Source of the DNA: Polymorphospora lycopeni
Lineage (GTDB): Bacteria > Actinomycetota > Actinomycetes > Mycobacteriales > Micromonosporaceae
NCBI RefSeq assembly: GCF_042237075.1
Contig: NZ_JBCGDC010000012.1
Location: forward strand, 31,639-95,638
DNA length: 64,000 nucleotides
Reading direction: 5' to 3'
Below, piece after piece: positions 39,431 through 48,487 of the stretch. The number at the start of each line of letters is the position of its first letter. Within the stretch, counting starts at the first letter, position 1. The notes beneath the pieces were generated by a model. The model was not told the origin of the DNA. It did not search any database and saw nothing but the letters and a program-made list of their open reading frames with translations. Both the position numbers and the translations under genes were made by a program.

Positions 39431-39527
39431 TACCGGAATCTGGCCACGGGGTACGGCAGCCCACCAGTTCGACCACGCAACCGGGAGCAGCCCTCCATCG
39501 GCACGGGCGCCCTGAAGCCTCGTCGGA

Positions 39528-39989
39528 TCAGGTGATGGCCAGGACAAGCGCCTTGCCCTCGCGGGCCGCCGCGAAGAGGAAGCCGCCGATGTTCCGCTCG
39601 TCGTCCGCGACCGCCTCGGCGGGCTCTCCGACAGCACCGTCGGCGTCGGGACCGGCCCCGGTCAGTTCGGCGGCGATCCGGGCGACCTCCGCCGTGCCGA
39701 GGACCGACGGCTGCCTGTACCCGATCTCGACGTCGAGAACGTCGTCGCTGCCGTGGACCGCGTAGAACAGCCAGGACCGCTGCTCCGCGGAGCCGGGATC
39801 CTCCTCCCACACCACCCCGGCGACCTCGCTCAGGATCCGGTAGTCGGTGCCGAACAGGTCGCGGTCCTCGTCGAACCCGGCCAGCGACTCGTCGGGGTCG
39901 TGGAACATCCCTTCCGCCAGCGCGGGCTGGGCGCGCAGAGTGGCCAACAGCTCCGGACTCACCTTGGCCGGCATCAGCCACATCGACAT
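39528..39989 (-). CDS. DUF1877 family protein (YfbM-like)
   Basis: 153 residues starting MSMWLMPAKVSPELLATL. The pattern W-L-F-Y-A-V-H-G and GGFLFAAAREGKALVLAIT matches DUF1877/YfbM, small cytoplasmic proteins of unknown function. No Shine-Dalgarno precedes the ATG at 39989; a TACGCT box ends 8 nt before it, so a leaderless mRNA is possible. About 100 nt separate it from the tetR gene upstream on the same strand. Confidence 0.8.
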   Translation of the reverse strand: MSMWLMPAKVSPELLATLRAQPALAEGMFHDPDESLAGFDEDRDLFGTDYRILSEVAGVVWEEDPGSAEQRSWLFYAVHGSDDVLDVEIGYRQPSVLGTAEVARIAAELTGAGPDADGAVGEPAEAVADDERNIGGFLFAAAREGKALVLAIT

Positions 39990-40088
39990 GGTGAGGCAGC
40001 GTACTGCCGCCGTCCGACACCGCCGCCGGCGAAGCCTTGGTGTCGCTGACCTCGACGCGCACCTGGCAGCGGCGGATGCTGTTCGTGG

Positions 40089-40733
40089 CTAGGCACCGGT
40101 CCGACCCACCTGTCGGCTCGGCGGTTCGAGGAGGCGTTGCAGCAGCAACAGGCCGCTCTGGAGGTCGGCGCTCCCGTCGAGCAGCCACTGGGTGCTGAGG
40201 CCGTCGGCCGCCGCGAGGACGAGCGAGGCCGCTTCGTCCAGAGGGATGTCGGACCGGACGCTTCCCGCCGCCCGGCCTTCCTCGAGAAGGGTCACGATCG
40301 TCGCCCTGAGGTTGGCGTACCGCTCGGAGAAGTGCGCCCGCGAGTGGTCGTTGCCGGCCTCCAGCGCATGGGCCACCATGCTGTTCAGCAGGGCCATCAG
40401 CCCCGGCACCCGCATGCTGTGTTCGGCTGATCGTTGGATCAGGTCGACGAAGGTGTCGTCGTCCTCGGACGGGGCGTCCAGGAATCGGCGGTCGTGCTCC
40501 CGCAGCACCTCGATGAAGAGCTGTTCGCGGGTGCCGAAGTGGTGCTTGAGCACCGGATGCGTCACGCCGATCGCCTCACCGATGGCGCGCAGCGAGGTGC
40601 CCTCGAACCCCAGCCGGTCGTAGACCGCCAGCACCTCGTCGATGATCTGCTGCCGCCGCGCAAGTCCCTTCGAGTACGGCCCCCGCTTCGACGAGCCCTC
40701 CCGCCGGGCGGGTCGGGGTTCCCGGTCGGTCAT
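40089..40733 (-). CDS. TetR family repressor of the adjacent MMPL transporter
   Basis: 214 residues. The helix-turn-helix reads TSLRAIGEAIGVTHPVLKHHFGTREQLF, with HHFGT replacing the usual YHFGS. The basic leader (RREGSSKRGPYSKGLARRQQ) is common in such regulators. The ATG at 40733 has GGAGGT 7 nt upstream, favouring it over the upstream in-frame start at 40778. It is divergent from the MMPL gene, with a 22-bp palindrome between them that is its likely operator. A drug- or lipid-responsive repressor is inferred. Confidence 0.9.
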   Translation of the reverse strand: MTDREPRPARREGSSKRGPYSKGLARRQQIIDEVLAVYDRLGFEGTSLRAIGEAIGVTHPVLKHHFGTREQLFIEVLREHDRRFLDAPSEDDDTFVDLIQRSAEHSMRVPGLMALLNSMVAHALEAGNDHSRAHFSERYANLRATIVTLLEEGRAAGSVRSDIPLDEAASLVLAAADGLSTQWLLDGSADLQSGLLLLQRLLEPPSRQVGRTGA

Positions 40734-40801
40734 GGCACTACCTCCAAAGCGGTCGACGCGCGGTGGAGCGCGGCTCACTCGATCCTATGACCACCGCCAC
40801 C

Positions 40802-40823
40802 AAAATATCCGGTCGGATATTTT
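40802..40823. promoter_or_regulatory. 22-bp palindromic operator
   Basis: AAAATATCC and GGATATTTT are perfect inverted arms around GGTC, in the divergent gap between the tetR and MMPL genes. Its AT content stands out against the genome. The size and symmetry suit a TetR dimer, and it lies where promoters in both directions would be blocked. Confidence 0.75.
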
Positions 40824-40926
40824 CATGCTACCGTCTGCTGGACGCCGGATCGCGTCACCACCCCCGGACAGCCGCGAGTGAGCACCCGCACCGGCACCCG
40901 GTCACCGACACGCAGGAGGAAACGGC

Positions 40927-43158
40927 ATGGCATGGCAGTTGTTCAGGCTCGGACGCTGGTCGTTCCGACACCGGCGGACCGTGACGGGAATCTGGGTCCT
41001 GCTGCTTCTCGTCGTCGCTCTCGGGGCGGCGACCCTGTCGGGCAAGACGAACGACAGCTTCGAGCTGTCCGGTATCGAGTCGACGCAGGCCTTCGACCTG
41101 ATCAGGGACCGCGATCCCACGGCCGCGCCGGAAGGCGCTACGGCGAGGGTGGTGTTCCAGGCGCCGGACGGCGAGTCACTGGCAGACCCGGCCAACCAAC
41201 AGGCTGTGTCCGACGCGCTCGCGGCGCTGAGGACGAGCGGCGTCGTGTCGATCCTCGACCCGTTCGCCGCGGGGACGATCACCGAGGACGGGCGTACCGG
41301 CTACGCCTCGGTCAGCTACGCCCGGAGCGCGGTCGATCTGTCCCAGGCGGACCGGGAGGCCCTCGAAGCCGCCCGTGATGTCGCCGAGGAGGCAGGGCTG
41401 ACGGCCACCATCGGTGGAGACGTGATCGGCGTGGAGATCGGCGGGGCGCTCGCCGAACTCATCGGCGTCGCCATCGCCTTCGTGGTGCTGGCCCTCACCC
41501 TCGGGTCGCTCGTCGCGGCCGGGATGCCGCTGCTGACCGCGCTGGTCGGCGTCGGCATCGGTATCACCGCCATCGCCACCCTGACGGGGTTCGTCGAACT
41601 CGGCACCACGACCCCCGCGCTCGGCACGATGCTCGGGCTGGCGGTCGGCATCGACTACGCGCTGTTCATCCTGTCCCGCTATCAGGCCGAGGCACGCCGG
41701 GGCCGCCCGCTGGAGGAGGCAGCCGGCCGCGCCGTGGGCACCGCGGGCTCCGCGGTGGTGTTCGCCGGCCTCACGGTCGTCATCGCACTCGTCGGCCTCG
41801 CCGTGTGCGGCATCGGATTCCTCACCGAGATGGGGCTGGCCGGAGCGTTCAGCGTCACTCTCGCCGTACTCATCGCGCTCACCCTGCTGCCCGCACTGCT
41901 CGGTTTCGCCGGCACCCGCGTCACGAAGCGAAGTCCTCGCGCCGGGCAAGAGCACACCGACGCCGAACCGAACCCCGGCGAGCCACGCACCCTCGGTCGC
42001 CGCTGGATCGAGGGCCTGGCCCGGTTCCGCTGGCCCGCGCTCCTGGCCGGGATCGTGGCCGCCGCCGTGGCCGCCGTCCCCGTAGCCTCCCTGCAGCTCG
42101 CGCTGCCCGACGACAGCACCAAGCCCGCGGGCAGCGACGTACGCCTTGCCTACGACCTCATCGACGAGCACTTCGGCGCCGGAGCCAACGGCCCGCTGCT
42201 CGTCGTCATCGACACCAAGGAAGCCCCGGACCCGGCCGCCGCCGTCGCGGCCGCCACCGAGCGGCTGCAGACGCTGGCGACCCGAGACGACTCCAACATC
42301 GCCGCCCTGGTCCCTGCCGTTACCAGCGACAGCCCCCAGGCGCGGCAGGCCTACCTGCGGCAGCTCGACACGGCACAGTTCGCGACGCTCACGGTGATCC
42401 CGCACTCCGGACCGTCGGACGAATCCACCAAGGACCTCGTCGCGGACATCCGAGACACGCTGTCGGACCTGCCGGACCAGAGCGGGGCCCGGGCACTGGT
42501 CACCGGCGTCACCGCGGTCGGCGTCGACATCTCCAACGAGCTGACCGAGGTGTTCCCGCTCTACCTCGCCGTCGTCGTGGGTCTGGCCTTCATCCTGCTC
42601 ATCGCGGTGTTCCGCTCGATCTGGGTGCCTGTCAAGGCAGCGCTCGGCTTCCTGTTCTCCGTCGGCGTCTCCCTGGGGGCGACAGTCGCGGTCTTCCAAT
42701 GGGGCTGGCTCAACGAACTCGTCGGTCTCGACACCACCGGCCCGGTGCTGTTCCTGCTGCCGATCCTGCTCACCGGCATCCTGTTCGGCCTGGCGATGGA
42801 CTACGAGGTCTTCCTCGTCACGCGCATGCGAGAGGCCTACGTCCACGGCGCACCAGCGCGTCAGGCGGTCATCGACGGGTTCACCCACAGCGCCCGCGTC
42901 GTGGCGGCCGCCGCCCTCATCATGGTCGGCGTGTTCGCGGGCTTCACCCTCACCGACGACATCATCCTCAAGACCATCGGCTTCGCCCTCGCCATCGGCG
43001 TCCTCGTCGATGCGTTCCTGGTCCGCATGCTCATCGTTCCCGCCACCATGCTCATCCTCGGCCGGCGAATCTGGTGGATGCCCCGCTGGATGGGCAGGCT
43101 CGTGCCGACCTTGGACGTCGAGGGCGAGGAACTCGCGAAGCACCTCGCACCACGCTGA
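40927..43158 (+). CDS. MMPL family transporter
   Basis: 743-residue RND/MMPL-type membrane protein: an N-terminal helix, a soluble domain, a helix bundle with GLAVGIDYALFILSRY, a second soluble domain and a second bundle with GLAMDYEVFLVTRMRE, the paired proton-relay segments. Members export lipids or drugs by proton motive force. The ATG at 40927 has AGGAGG 7 nt upstream. It is under the divergent TetR regulator through the palindrome at 40802-40823, as in many multidrug or stress-lipid exporters. It is not part of the first cluster and differs from the MMPL protein at 1636. Confidence 0.92.
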   Translation: MAWQLFRLGRWSFRHRRTVTGIWVLLLLVVALGAATLSGKTNDSFELSGIESTQAFDLIRDRDPTAAPEGATARVVFQAPDGESLADPANQQAVSDALAALRTSGVVSILDPFAAGTITEDGRTGYASVSYARSAVDLSQADREALEAARDVAEEAGLTATIGGDVIGVEIGGALAELIGVAIAFVVLALTLGSLVAAGMPLLTALVGVGIGITAIATLTGFVELGTTTPALGTMLGLAVGIDYALFILSRYQAEARRGRPLEEAAGRAVGTAGSAVVFAGLTVVIALVGLAVCGIGFLTEMGLAGAFSVTLAVLIALTLLPALLGFAGTRVTKRSPRAGQEHTDAEPNPGEPRTLGRRWIEGLARFRWPALLAGIVAAAVAAVPVASLQLALPDDSTKPAGSDVRLAYDLIDEHFGAGANGPLLVVIDTKEAPDPAAAVAAATERLQTLATRDDSNIAALVPAVTSDSPQARQAYLRQLDTAQFATLTVIPHSGPSDESTKDLVADIRDTLSDLPDQSGARALVTGVTAVGVDISNELTEVFPLYLAVVVGLAFILLIAVFRSIWVPVKAALGFLFSVGVSLGATVAVFQWGWLNELVGLDTTGPVLFLLPILLTGILFGLAMDYEVFLVTRMREAYVHGAPARQAVIDGFTHSARVVAAAALIMVGVFAGFTLTDDIILKTIGFALAIGVLVDAFLVRMLIVPATMLILGRRIWWMPRWMGRLVPTLDVEGEELAKHLAPR

Positions 43159-43197
43159 CCAACCCACCGGTGCGTGCCTCGACGCAGGCGCATCATC

Positions 43198-43232
43198 GCC
43201 CTGGCCGAGTCGATCGCCGCCTCGGCCAGGGC
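43198..43232. terminator. Terminator between MMPL and antiporter genes
   Basis: GCCCTGGCCGAG and CTCGGCCAGGGC form a perfect 12-bp stem with an 11-nt loop between convergent genes. Confidence 0.65.
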
Positions 43233-43255
43233 GCGAACTCGACGTCGCGCCCACG

Positions 43256-44827
43256 TCAATCGAGGGTCATCGGCCCGATTAGGCGGATCTCCTCGACGTC
43301 CAGTCGAGCCTGCAGTTCGCGCAGCACGGCCTCGTCGATCTCCCGGGCGTCGCGCATCCGGGTGATCTCGCGCCGCTTGTGGTCCAGCGCCGCCAGCCGC
43401 AGTCGGCGCTCGACCTCTTGGGCGCCGCCCGACTCGTCGTCCTGCCCGGCCTGCAGTGCGCCGAGGTGTCCCTCGTAGTCGCCCCGCAGCCGCTGCACGC
43501 TCTCCGGATCGGCGCCGACCCGGTCGGCGATGTCCGGCAACGCCGTGAGCGTGGCCTTGGTGGCCAGGACCTGCGCCTGCCGCGCCTCGTCGGCACGTTC
43601 CGGGTCGCCGGAGAGCCCTGCCCAGTTCATCAGCAACGGCAGCGTGGTCCCCTGCACGAGCATCGTCAGCAGGATCACCGTCGCGACACAGAAAATGATC
43701 AGATCGCGCTCCCGGACCGGCTCCCCGTTGACGGTCAGCGGGACGGCGAGCGCCGCCGCCAGGGAGACGGCCCCCCGGAACCCGGCCCAGCCGGCGACGG
43801 TACGCACCCGCCAGTTCACCCGCCGCCCGCGACTGGACTCCCGTCTGTCCACCACCCGGGCGACGGCGGCGGTCAGGTGCAGCCAGAGCATCCGGACCGC
43901 GACCAGCACCCCGGCCACGACGACCGCGATGGCGATCGCGCGCATCAGCGAGGTGCTGGTGACGTCCCGTACCGCCCTCGGGATCTGCATCCCCAGCAGC
44001 ACGAAGAGTCCGCCGTTGATAAGGAAGGTGGTCAGGTCCCAGAACGACAGCGCCAGCACCCGCGACCGGGCCCGGATCACCCGAGGGCTGGCGAAGGCGA
44101 CCAGCAGCCCGGCGGCCACCACGGCGAGCACGCCGCTCTCGTGGATGGATTCGGCGAGGAAGAAGGCGGCGAACGGGGTCAGCACGCTCAGCGCCCCCTC
44201 CCGCAGCGGGTCGTCCAGGCGCTTGCGGATCAGGATCACCACCGTGCCGACCAGCAGGCCGGCCGCGATGCCGCCGAGGAAGGACAGGCCGACCTTCTCG
44301 ACGAGTTCGATGGCGTTCGGAGCCGCGTGCCCGCCGAGCAGTCCGAGCGCGATGGCGAACAGCACCAGGGCGGTGCCGTCGTTGATCAGGCTTTCGGTGT
44401 GCAGGGTGGCGAGCAGGCGTCGGGGCATCCGCTTGGCCAGGCCGGCCACCGCCGCCGCGTCGGTCGGGGCGAGCACCGCACCGATCACCCAGGCCACCGC
44501 CGGGTCGACGCCGAACCGCTGTACCACCAGCGACACCGCCACCATCGTGACGCCGACCAGCCCGATCGCCAGCAGAGCGATGACCACGATGTTCGCCCGT
44601 ACCTCCCGCAGGCTGGTGGTCAGACTCTCCCGGTAGAGGATCGCCGGCAGGAACAGCAGCAGCACCACCTCGGGGGCGAGGATCACATGGGACAGCGGTG
44701 GCAGGAGCGCGAGCAGCGCGCCCAGGCTGATGAGCAGGACCGGTGGCGCGACCCGGTAGCGGCCACCGATGGTGGTGCCAACCAGCACGGTGACGCCCAG
44801 CGTGATGATCAGCAGCAGTTCCGGCAC
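43256..44827 (-). CDS. Na+/H+ antiporter, CPA1 (NhaP/NhaK) type
   Basis: 523 residues with about 12 membrane helices and a cytoplasmic C-terminal tail. Family motifs: LFLPAILYRESL, GAVLAPTDAAAV (transport Asp in the unwound helix), TESLINDGTALVLF (conserved Asn-Asp) and GFRGAVSLAAALAVP. It exchanges external protons for internal Na+ or K+. The tail (QEVERRLRLAALDHKRREITRMRD) is charged and helical, a usual regulatory feature. The start is GTG at 44827 with a G-rich site upstream. Stands alone, convergent with the MMPL gene. Confidence 0.93.
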   Translation of the reverse strand: MPELLLIITLGVTVLVGTTIGGRYRVAPPVLLISLGALLALLPPLSHVILAPEVVLLLFLPAILYRESLTTSLREVRANIVVIALLAIGLVGVTMVAVSLVVQRFGVDPAVAWVIGAVLAPTDAAAVAGLAKRMPRRLLATLHTESLINDGTALVLFAIALGLLGGHAAPNAIELVEKVGLSFLGGIAAGLLVGTVVILIRKRLDDPLREGALSVLTPFAAFFLAESIHESGVLAVVAAGLLVAFASPRVIRARSRVLALSFWDLTTFLINGGLFVLLGMQIPRAVRDVTSTSLMRAIAIAVVVAGVLVAVRMLWLHLTAAVARVVDRRESSRGRRVNWRVRTVAGWAGFRGAVSLAAALAVPLTVNGEPVRERDLIIFCVATVILLTMLVQGTTLPLLMNWAGLSGDPERADEARQAQVLATKATLTALPDIADRVGADPESVQRLRGDYEGHLGALQAGQDDESGGAQEVERRLRLAALDHKRREITRMRDAREIDEAVLRELQARLDVEEIRLIGPMTLD

Positions 44828-44943
44828 ATCGCCCCCGTCCGTCCTCGCTCACATGGTGGTACCTACGCCGGCCGCCCGCCCCGGAATCGGCGGACCGGGG
44901 TGCTGAGGGGCGGAACGCCGCCCCGGTCCGCTTGACACCCCCG

Positions 44944-45102
44944 TCACCTGGCGCACTCGAGCCCAGGCAGGTCGTACGTCTTGCACATGACCGTGGCCGC
45001 GTGGCGGGCCGCCGCGTAGGGGATGTGCGCGTGGGGCGGGTAGCCGAGCGGGGCATGGATCTCGTCGGCGGCCGTCCCACGCCACGCCCCCGGATCCGGC
45101 AT
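44944..45102 (-). CDS. Possible small protein (52 aa), unrecognised
   Basis: ATG at 45102 with GGAG 5 nt upstream; the product begins MPDPGAWRGTAADEIHAPLG and ends CKTYDLPGLECAR, with two cysteines. Codon use looks like the neighbouring genes rather than a shadow frame, and no larger gene covers the region. No known family. It is divergent from the APH-like gene. Confidence 0.35.
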   Translation of the reverse strand: MPDPGAWRGTAADEIHAPLGYPPHAHIPYAAARHAATVMCKTYDLPGLECAR

Positions 45103-45130
45103 GACGGCTCCGCGATAGGACAATCGCGTC

Positions 45131-46081
45131 ATGGGTACCTTCATGACAGCGGAGCAGATCGCCGACCGAACGTCACGTGCCGTCGACGCGGCTGTCCGCG
45201 CGGGGCGCGGTCTCGGGCTCACCGTGACCGATGCCCGGGTGCTCTACGACGTGTTCTCCGTCGTTGTCCACCTCGCACCCTCGCCGGTCGTGGCCCGGGT
45301 TCTCACCGTGTTGCCGCACCACGCGGATCTCGACAGCCAGGCGAGCCGACAGCGGGCGGAACTGGACGTGGTCCGGTGGCTCGCAGACCAGGGAGTCCCC
45401 GTCATTCCTCCCAGTTCCCTCGTTCCGCGCGAACCTGTTCAGGTCGACGGATTCTCGATGACGTTCTGGCAGTTCGTCGAGAAGGCCCCGGCCACGGAAC
45501 CCGACTACGTGGCGAATGCCGGCCTGGTCACCGATCTGCACGCCGCCATGCGCGCCTACCCGGGTGAGTTGTCGTTCCTGTCCGCGGCCGAACCGCGGTT
45601 CATCGAAGACAGCATCGCTCTGCTCGACGGACGCCCCGACCTCATCGACCCGGCCGACCTGGACCGCGCGCGCCGCGAATGGCAGGTCCTGGAACCTGTG
45701 GTGCGCTCGCGCACGGCGTTCGAGAAGACGTTCCCGGGGATCGACCTGCAGCCCATCCATGGCGACTGCCCGGCGGTGAACATCTTCCACGAGGTGGACG
45801 GAGACTTGTACGCCGACTTCGAGATGGTGACGCTGGGGCCGGTCGAGTGGGACCTGGCCGGCCTCGGCCCCGAGTGCGAAGCCGCCTACAACCGTGAAGC
45901 ACGGCGCAAGGGCATGCGGCAGTTGAACGAGGACGTGCTGCGCTTCGTCAACGCCGTGGGAATGCTGCGAGGCGTCGCCAGCCTCGCGCTCGCGCCGCAA
46001 CTGCCCCTGCTGGCGGATGCTGCCGGGGAGCTTTCCGCGCAGTGGCGGTCGATGCCGTTCGCCGGAGGCCTGGTGGGCTGA
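45131..46081 (+). CDS. APH-family phosphotransferase
   Basis: 316 residues of the aminoglycoside/choline-kinase-like fold. The catalytic loop reads PIHGDCPAVNIF (HGD-x4-N, Asp as base) and the metal-binding motif is ADFEMVTLGPVEWDLAGL, with Glu after DF where Asp-x-Asp types vary. The N-lobe has RQRAELDVVRWLADQGVPV. Such proteins phosphorylate antibiotics, choline or other small alcohols; the sequence does not tell the substrate. The ATG at 45131 has no Shine-Dalgarno; a GACAAT box 6 nt upstream suggests a leaderless message. ATG 45143 is the alternative. Confidence 0.85.
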   Translation: MGTFMTAEQIADRTSRAVDAAVRAGRGLGLTVTDARVLYDVFSVVVHLAPSPVVARVLTVLPHHADLDSQASRQRAELDVVRWLADQGVPVIPPSSLVPREPVQVDGFSMTFWQFVEKAPATEPDYVANAGLVTDLHAAMRAYPGELSFLSAAEPRFIEDSIALLDGRPDLIDPADLDRARREWQVLEPVVRSRTAFEKTFPGIDLQPIHGDCPAVNIFHEVDGDLYADFEMVTLGPVEWDLAGLGPECEAAYNREARRKGMRQLNEDVLRFVNAVGMLRGVASLALAPQLPLLADAAGELSAQWRSMPFAGGLVG

Positions 46082-46082
46082 C

Positions 46083-46099
46083 GGGCGGGGCGGCCCCGC
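46083..46099. terminator. Short hairpin between APH and AraC genes
   Basis: GCGGGG, CGG, CCCCGC (46085-46099) form a 6-bp stem in the 19-nt gap between convergent genes. Weak. Confidence 0.3.
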
Positions 46100-46100
46100 G

Positions 46101-47006
46101 TTACGGCAGGGCGGCCGGGGCGGTGTGGTGCGTCGATTCGCGCTGGCGGGCGTCCTGGCTGGGAGGTACGCCGAACTGGCGTCGGTATTCGCGGCTGAAC
46201 TGTGACGGGCTGTCGTAGCCGACGTGGCGGCTGACGCCGGTCACGTCGTTGGAATCCGTGGCGAGTAGCAGTCGGGCTTCCTGGAGCCGGATCTGTTTCT
46301 GGAACTGGATCGGGCTCATCGCGGTGACCGCCTGGAAGTTGCGGTAGAAGGCGGACAGGCTCATTCCGGACAGCTGTGCCAGGTCCTGGACGCGGAAGGA
46401 CTGTCTGTAGTGCTCGCGGATCCATCGGACCGCCCGTGCGATGTGGGTGAGACTGCTGTCGGCGAGGCCGAGCTGGCGGACGATGACGCCCTGATCCCCG
46501 GTGACGAGCCGCCAGAGGATTTCCCGTTTGATCAGCGGCGCCAGCACCGTCCTGTCGCGCGGCTTGTCGATCAGGCGTAGCAGCCGGATCACCGCGTCGA
46601 GCAGTTCGTCGGGCGCGTCGCTGACGGCGATGCCGGACGGCGCGCCGCCGTCGACGGGTGGGAGATCTCCGGGGGCCGCCGCCAACAGCAGCTCGGCGAC
46701 GGCGGCGGGTCGCAGGATCAGGCCGACGCCCAGCGCCGGCCGTTCGGGGCTGGCATCGACGAAGTGGCCGGTGACCGGCAGGTCCACGGACGCGACGAGG
46801 TACTGGCCGGCACCGTAGTCGTACACGCGATCGCCCAGCGCGATCCGTTTCGTGCCCTGTGCGATGAGCGCCAGCACCGTGCCCGACATCGACGGTGAGG
46901 GTGGAGCCGACTTCTCGACCTTGGAAATCAGAAGGTCCTCGATGGCGGTGCCCGCGTCGGGCCGGGCGTGGCGGCTGAGTAGACCGCGAAGCTCCCCAAG
47001 TCTCAC
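46101..47006 (-). CDS. AraC family regulator (AraC_N type)
   Basis: 301 residues. The N-terminal domain (AIEDLLISKVEKS, VLALIAQGTKRIALGDRVYDY) is the AraC_N arm found in regulators of esterase/reductase operons. The C-terminal domain carries both helix-turn-helix units: FRVQDLAQLSGMSLSAFYRNFQAVTAMSP and VTGVSRHVGYDSPSQFSREYRRQFGVPP. GTG at 47006. It is divergent from the monooxygenase-hydrolase-SDR operon and probably activates it through the inverted repeat in the shared gap. Confidence 0.92.
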   Translation of the reverse strand: MRLGELRGLLSRHARPDAGTAIEDLLISKVEKSAPPSPSMSGTVLALIAQGTKRIALGDRVYDYGAGQYLVASVDLPVTGHFVDASPERPALGVGLILRPAAVAELLLAAAPGDLPPVDGGAPSGIAVSDAPDELLDAVIRLLRLIDKPRDRTVLAPLIKREILWRLVTGDQGVIVRQLGLADSSLTHIARAVRWIREHYRQSFRVQDLAQLSGMSLSAFYRNFQAVTAMSPIQFQKQIRLQEARLLLATDSNDVTGVSRHVGYDSPSQFSREYRRQFGVPPSQDARQRESTHHTAPAALP

Positions 47007-47024
47007 CCGCCCAATTCAAGCACT

Positions 47025-47056
47025 GCCTGATCCTCGCCACAACGAGAGGATCAGGC
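47025..47056. promoter_or_regulatory. 11-bp inverted repeat in the araC divergent promoter
   Basis: GCCTGATCCTC (47025-47035) and GAGGATCAGGC (47046-47056) are perfect inverted copies with a 10-nt spacer, so the half-site centres are 21 bp apart, two helical turns. Candidate AraC binding site. Confidence 0.6.
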
Positions 47057-47166
47057 AAGACGTTGCGAGCATCGTTCTAACGTTTCCACTGCTCACGGTG
47101 ATTCGATGAGGTGGTCGATATTCCCGGAGCGGATGCCAGCTCCAAGGCTGGGAGGAACAGGCACCC

Positions 47167-47472
47167 ATGACAGTCACCCACGGATTCCACGCCACCATGA
47201 CCGCGCGGCCGGGCAAGGGCGACGAACTGGTCGAGCTTCTCCTCGACGCCCCGTCGCTGCCGAACCAGGACTGCGTCGTCTTCCTGGTCTCCCGCTCGGC
47301 CAGCAACCCGGACGTCGTCTCCGTGACCGAGGGCTGGACCAGCCAGCCGGCGCACGGCGCCTTCTTCGCCACCGAGCAGGCGCAGGCCCTGGTTGCCAAG
47401 CTGCGCCCGCTTCTCGCCGACGAATCGCACTACGTCGACGAGGTACCGGTCGGCGGCAAGGCCACCTTCTGA
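47167..47472 (+). CDS. Antibiotic biosynthesis monooxygenase (ABM) domain protein
   Basis: 101 residues of the dimeric ferredoxin-like ABM fold: THGFHATMTARPGKGDELVELL, then NQDCVVFLVSRSASNPDVV and SVTEGWTSQPAHGAFFATE. Members include quinol/anthrone monooxygenases and heme-degrading or stress proteins. The ATG at 47167 has GGGAGGAA upstream. First of a three-gene operon divergent from araC; the hydrolase follows after 26 nt. Confidence 0.85.
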   Translation: MTVTHGFHATMTARPGKGDELVELLLDAPSLPNQDCVVFLVSRSASNPDVVSVTEGWTSQPAHGAFFATEQAQALVAKLRPLLADESHYVDEVPVGGKATF

Positions 47473-47498
47473 AAACGCCGTCAAGAGAAAGGACCATC

Positions 47499-48485
47499 GT
47501 GGTGTTGGCACGACCTGACTTCGACCCCGCACTGCGCATGCTGCTCGCCGACATGCCGCTCGTCCCCCAACTCACCCCCGAGGCCCTGGCGCAGATCCGG
47601 CCGTACGCGTCGTCACCGGTCGAACCGCTGCTCGACGGCCGTGCTGTCGAGCGGCGCGAAGTGACCATCTCCGCTCAGGACGGCACGCGGATCCCGCTCT
47701 CGATCCTCACTCCCACCCGGATGGCCCGTACCGCCGCCGCGCCGTGCGTCTACTGGATCCACGGCGGCGGGATGGTCATGGGCGACCGCTATTCCCAGAT
47801 CGACATCCCGCTGGAGTGGCTGGAACTGCTCGGCGCGGTGGTGATCTCGGTCGACTACCGGCTGGCACCGGAGGTCAACGGCACGACCCTGGTCGACGAC
47901 TGCTACCACGGGCTGCTCTGGACCGCCGAGCACGCCGCCGACCTGGGCATCGATCCGGCCCGGATCATCGTGGCGGGCGCGAGCGCCGGCGGTGGCCTCG
48001 CCGCCGGGGTCACCCTGATGGCCCGCGACCGTGGCGCTCCGGCGATCGCCGCCCAGGTGCTGATCGGCCCCATGCTCGACCACCGCAACACCACCACCTC
48101 CAGCCGGCAGTACTCCGGCGAGCCGGGTGTCTGGACCCGCGAGATGAACGAGTTCGCCTGGCGATCCGTGCTCGGCCACCTCGCCGGCGCCACGGTACCC
48201 GCGTACGTCTCACCGGCCCTGGCCGACGATCTCGCCGGCCTACCCACCACCTACGTCGACGCCGGCTCGGCCGAGGTCTTCCGGGACGAGGGCGTCAACT
48301 ACGCCGCCCGGATCTGGGCCGCCGGTGGCCAGGCCGAACTCCACGTCTGGGCCGGAGGCTTCCACGGATTCGACGCGCTGTATCCGCACGTACCGGTCTC
48401 GGCCGCGGCCCGACAGACACGCAACGACTGGCTCACGCGCGTACTCGGCACGGCTCCCGACATCCAGACGAAGGAAGAGGGCTGA
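47499..48485 (+). CDS. HSL-family alpha/beta hydrolase (esterase)
   Basis: 328 residues. The oxyanion motif HGGGM (WIHGGGMVMG) and nucleophile GASAGGG mark the hormone-sensitive lipase group; SVDYRLAPE is typical; the acid is likely the Asp in YVDAGSAEVF and the base the His in GGFHGFDAL. It hydrolyses short- to medium-chain esters in the cytoplasm. The start is GTG at 47499 (AAAGGA 5 nt upstream) or the next GTG at 47502. It is followed by the SDR gene 2 nt later, so co-transcribed. Confidence 0.92.
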   Translation: MVLARPDFDPALRMLLADMPLVPQLTPEALAQIRPYASSPVEPLLDGRAVERREVTISAQDGTRIPLSILTPTRMARTAAAPCVYWIHGGGMVMGDRYSQIDIPLEWLELLGAVVISVDYRLAPEVNGTTLVDDCYHGLLWTAEHAADLGIDPARIIVAGASAGGGLAAGVTLMARDRGAPAIAAQVLIGPMLDHRNTTTSSRQYSGEPGVWTREMNEFAWRSVLGHLAGATVPAYVSPALADDLAGLPTTYVDAGSAEVFRDEGVNYAARIWAAGGQAELHVWAGGFHGFDALYPHVPVSAAARQTRNDWLTRVLGTAPDIQTKEEG

Positions 48486-48487
48486 CC

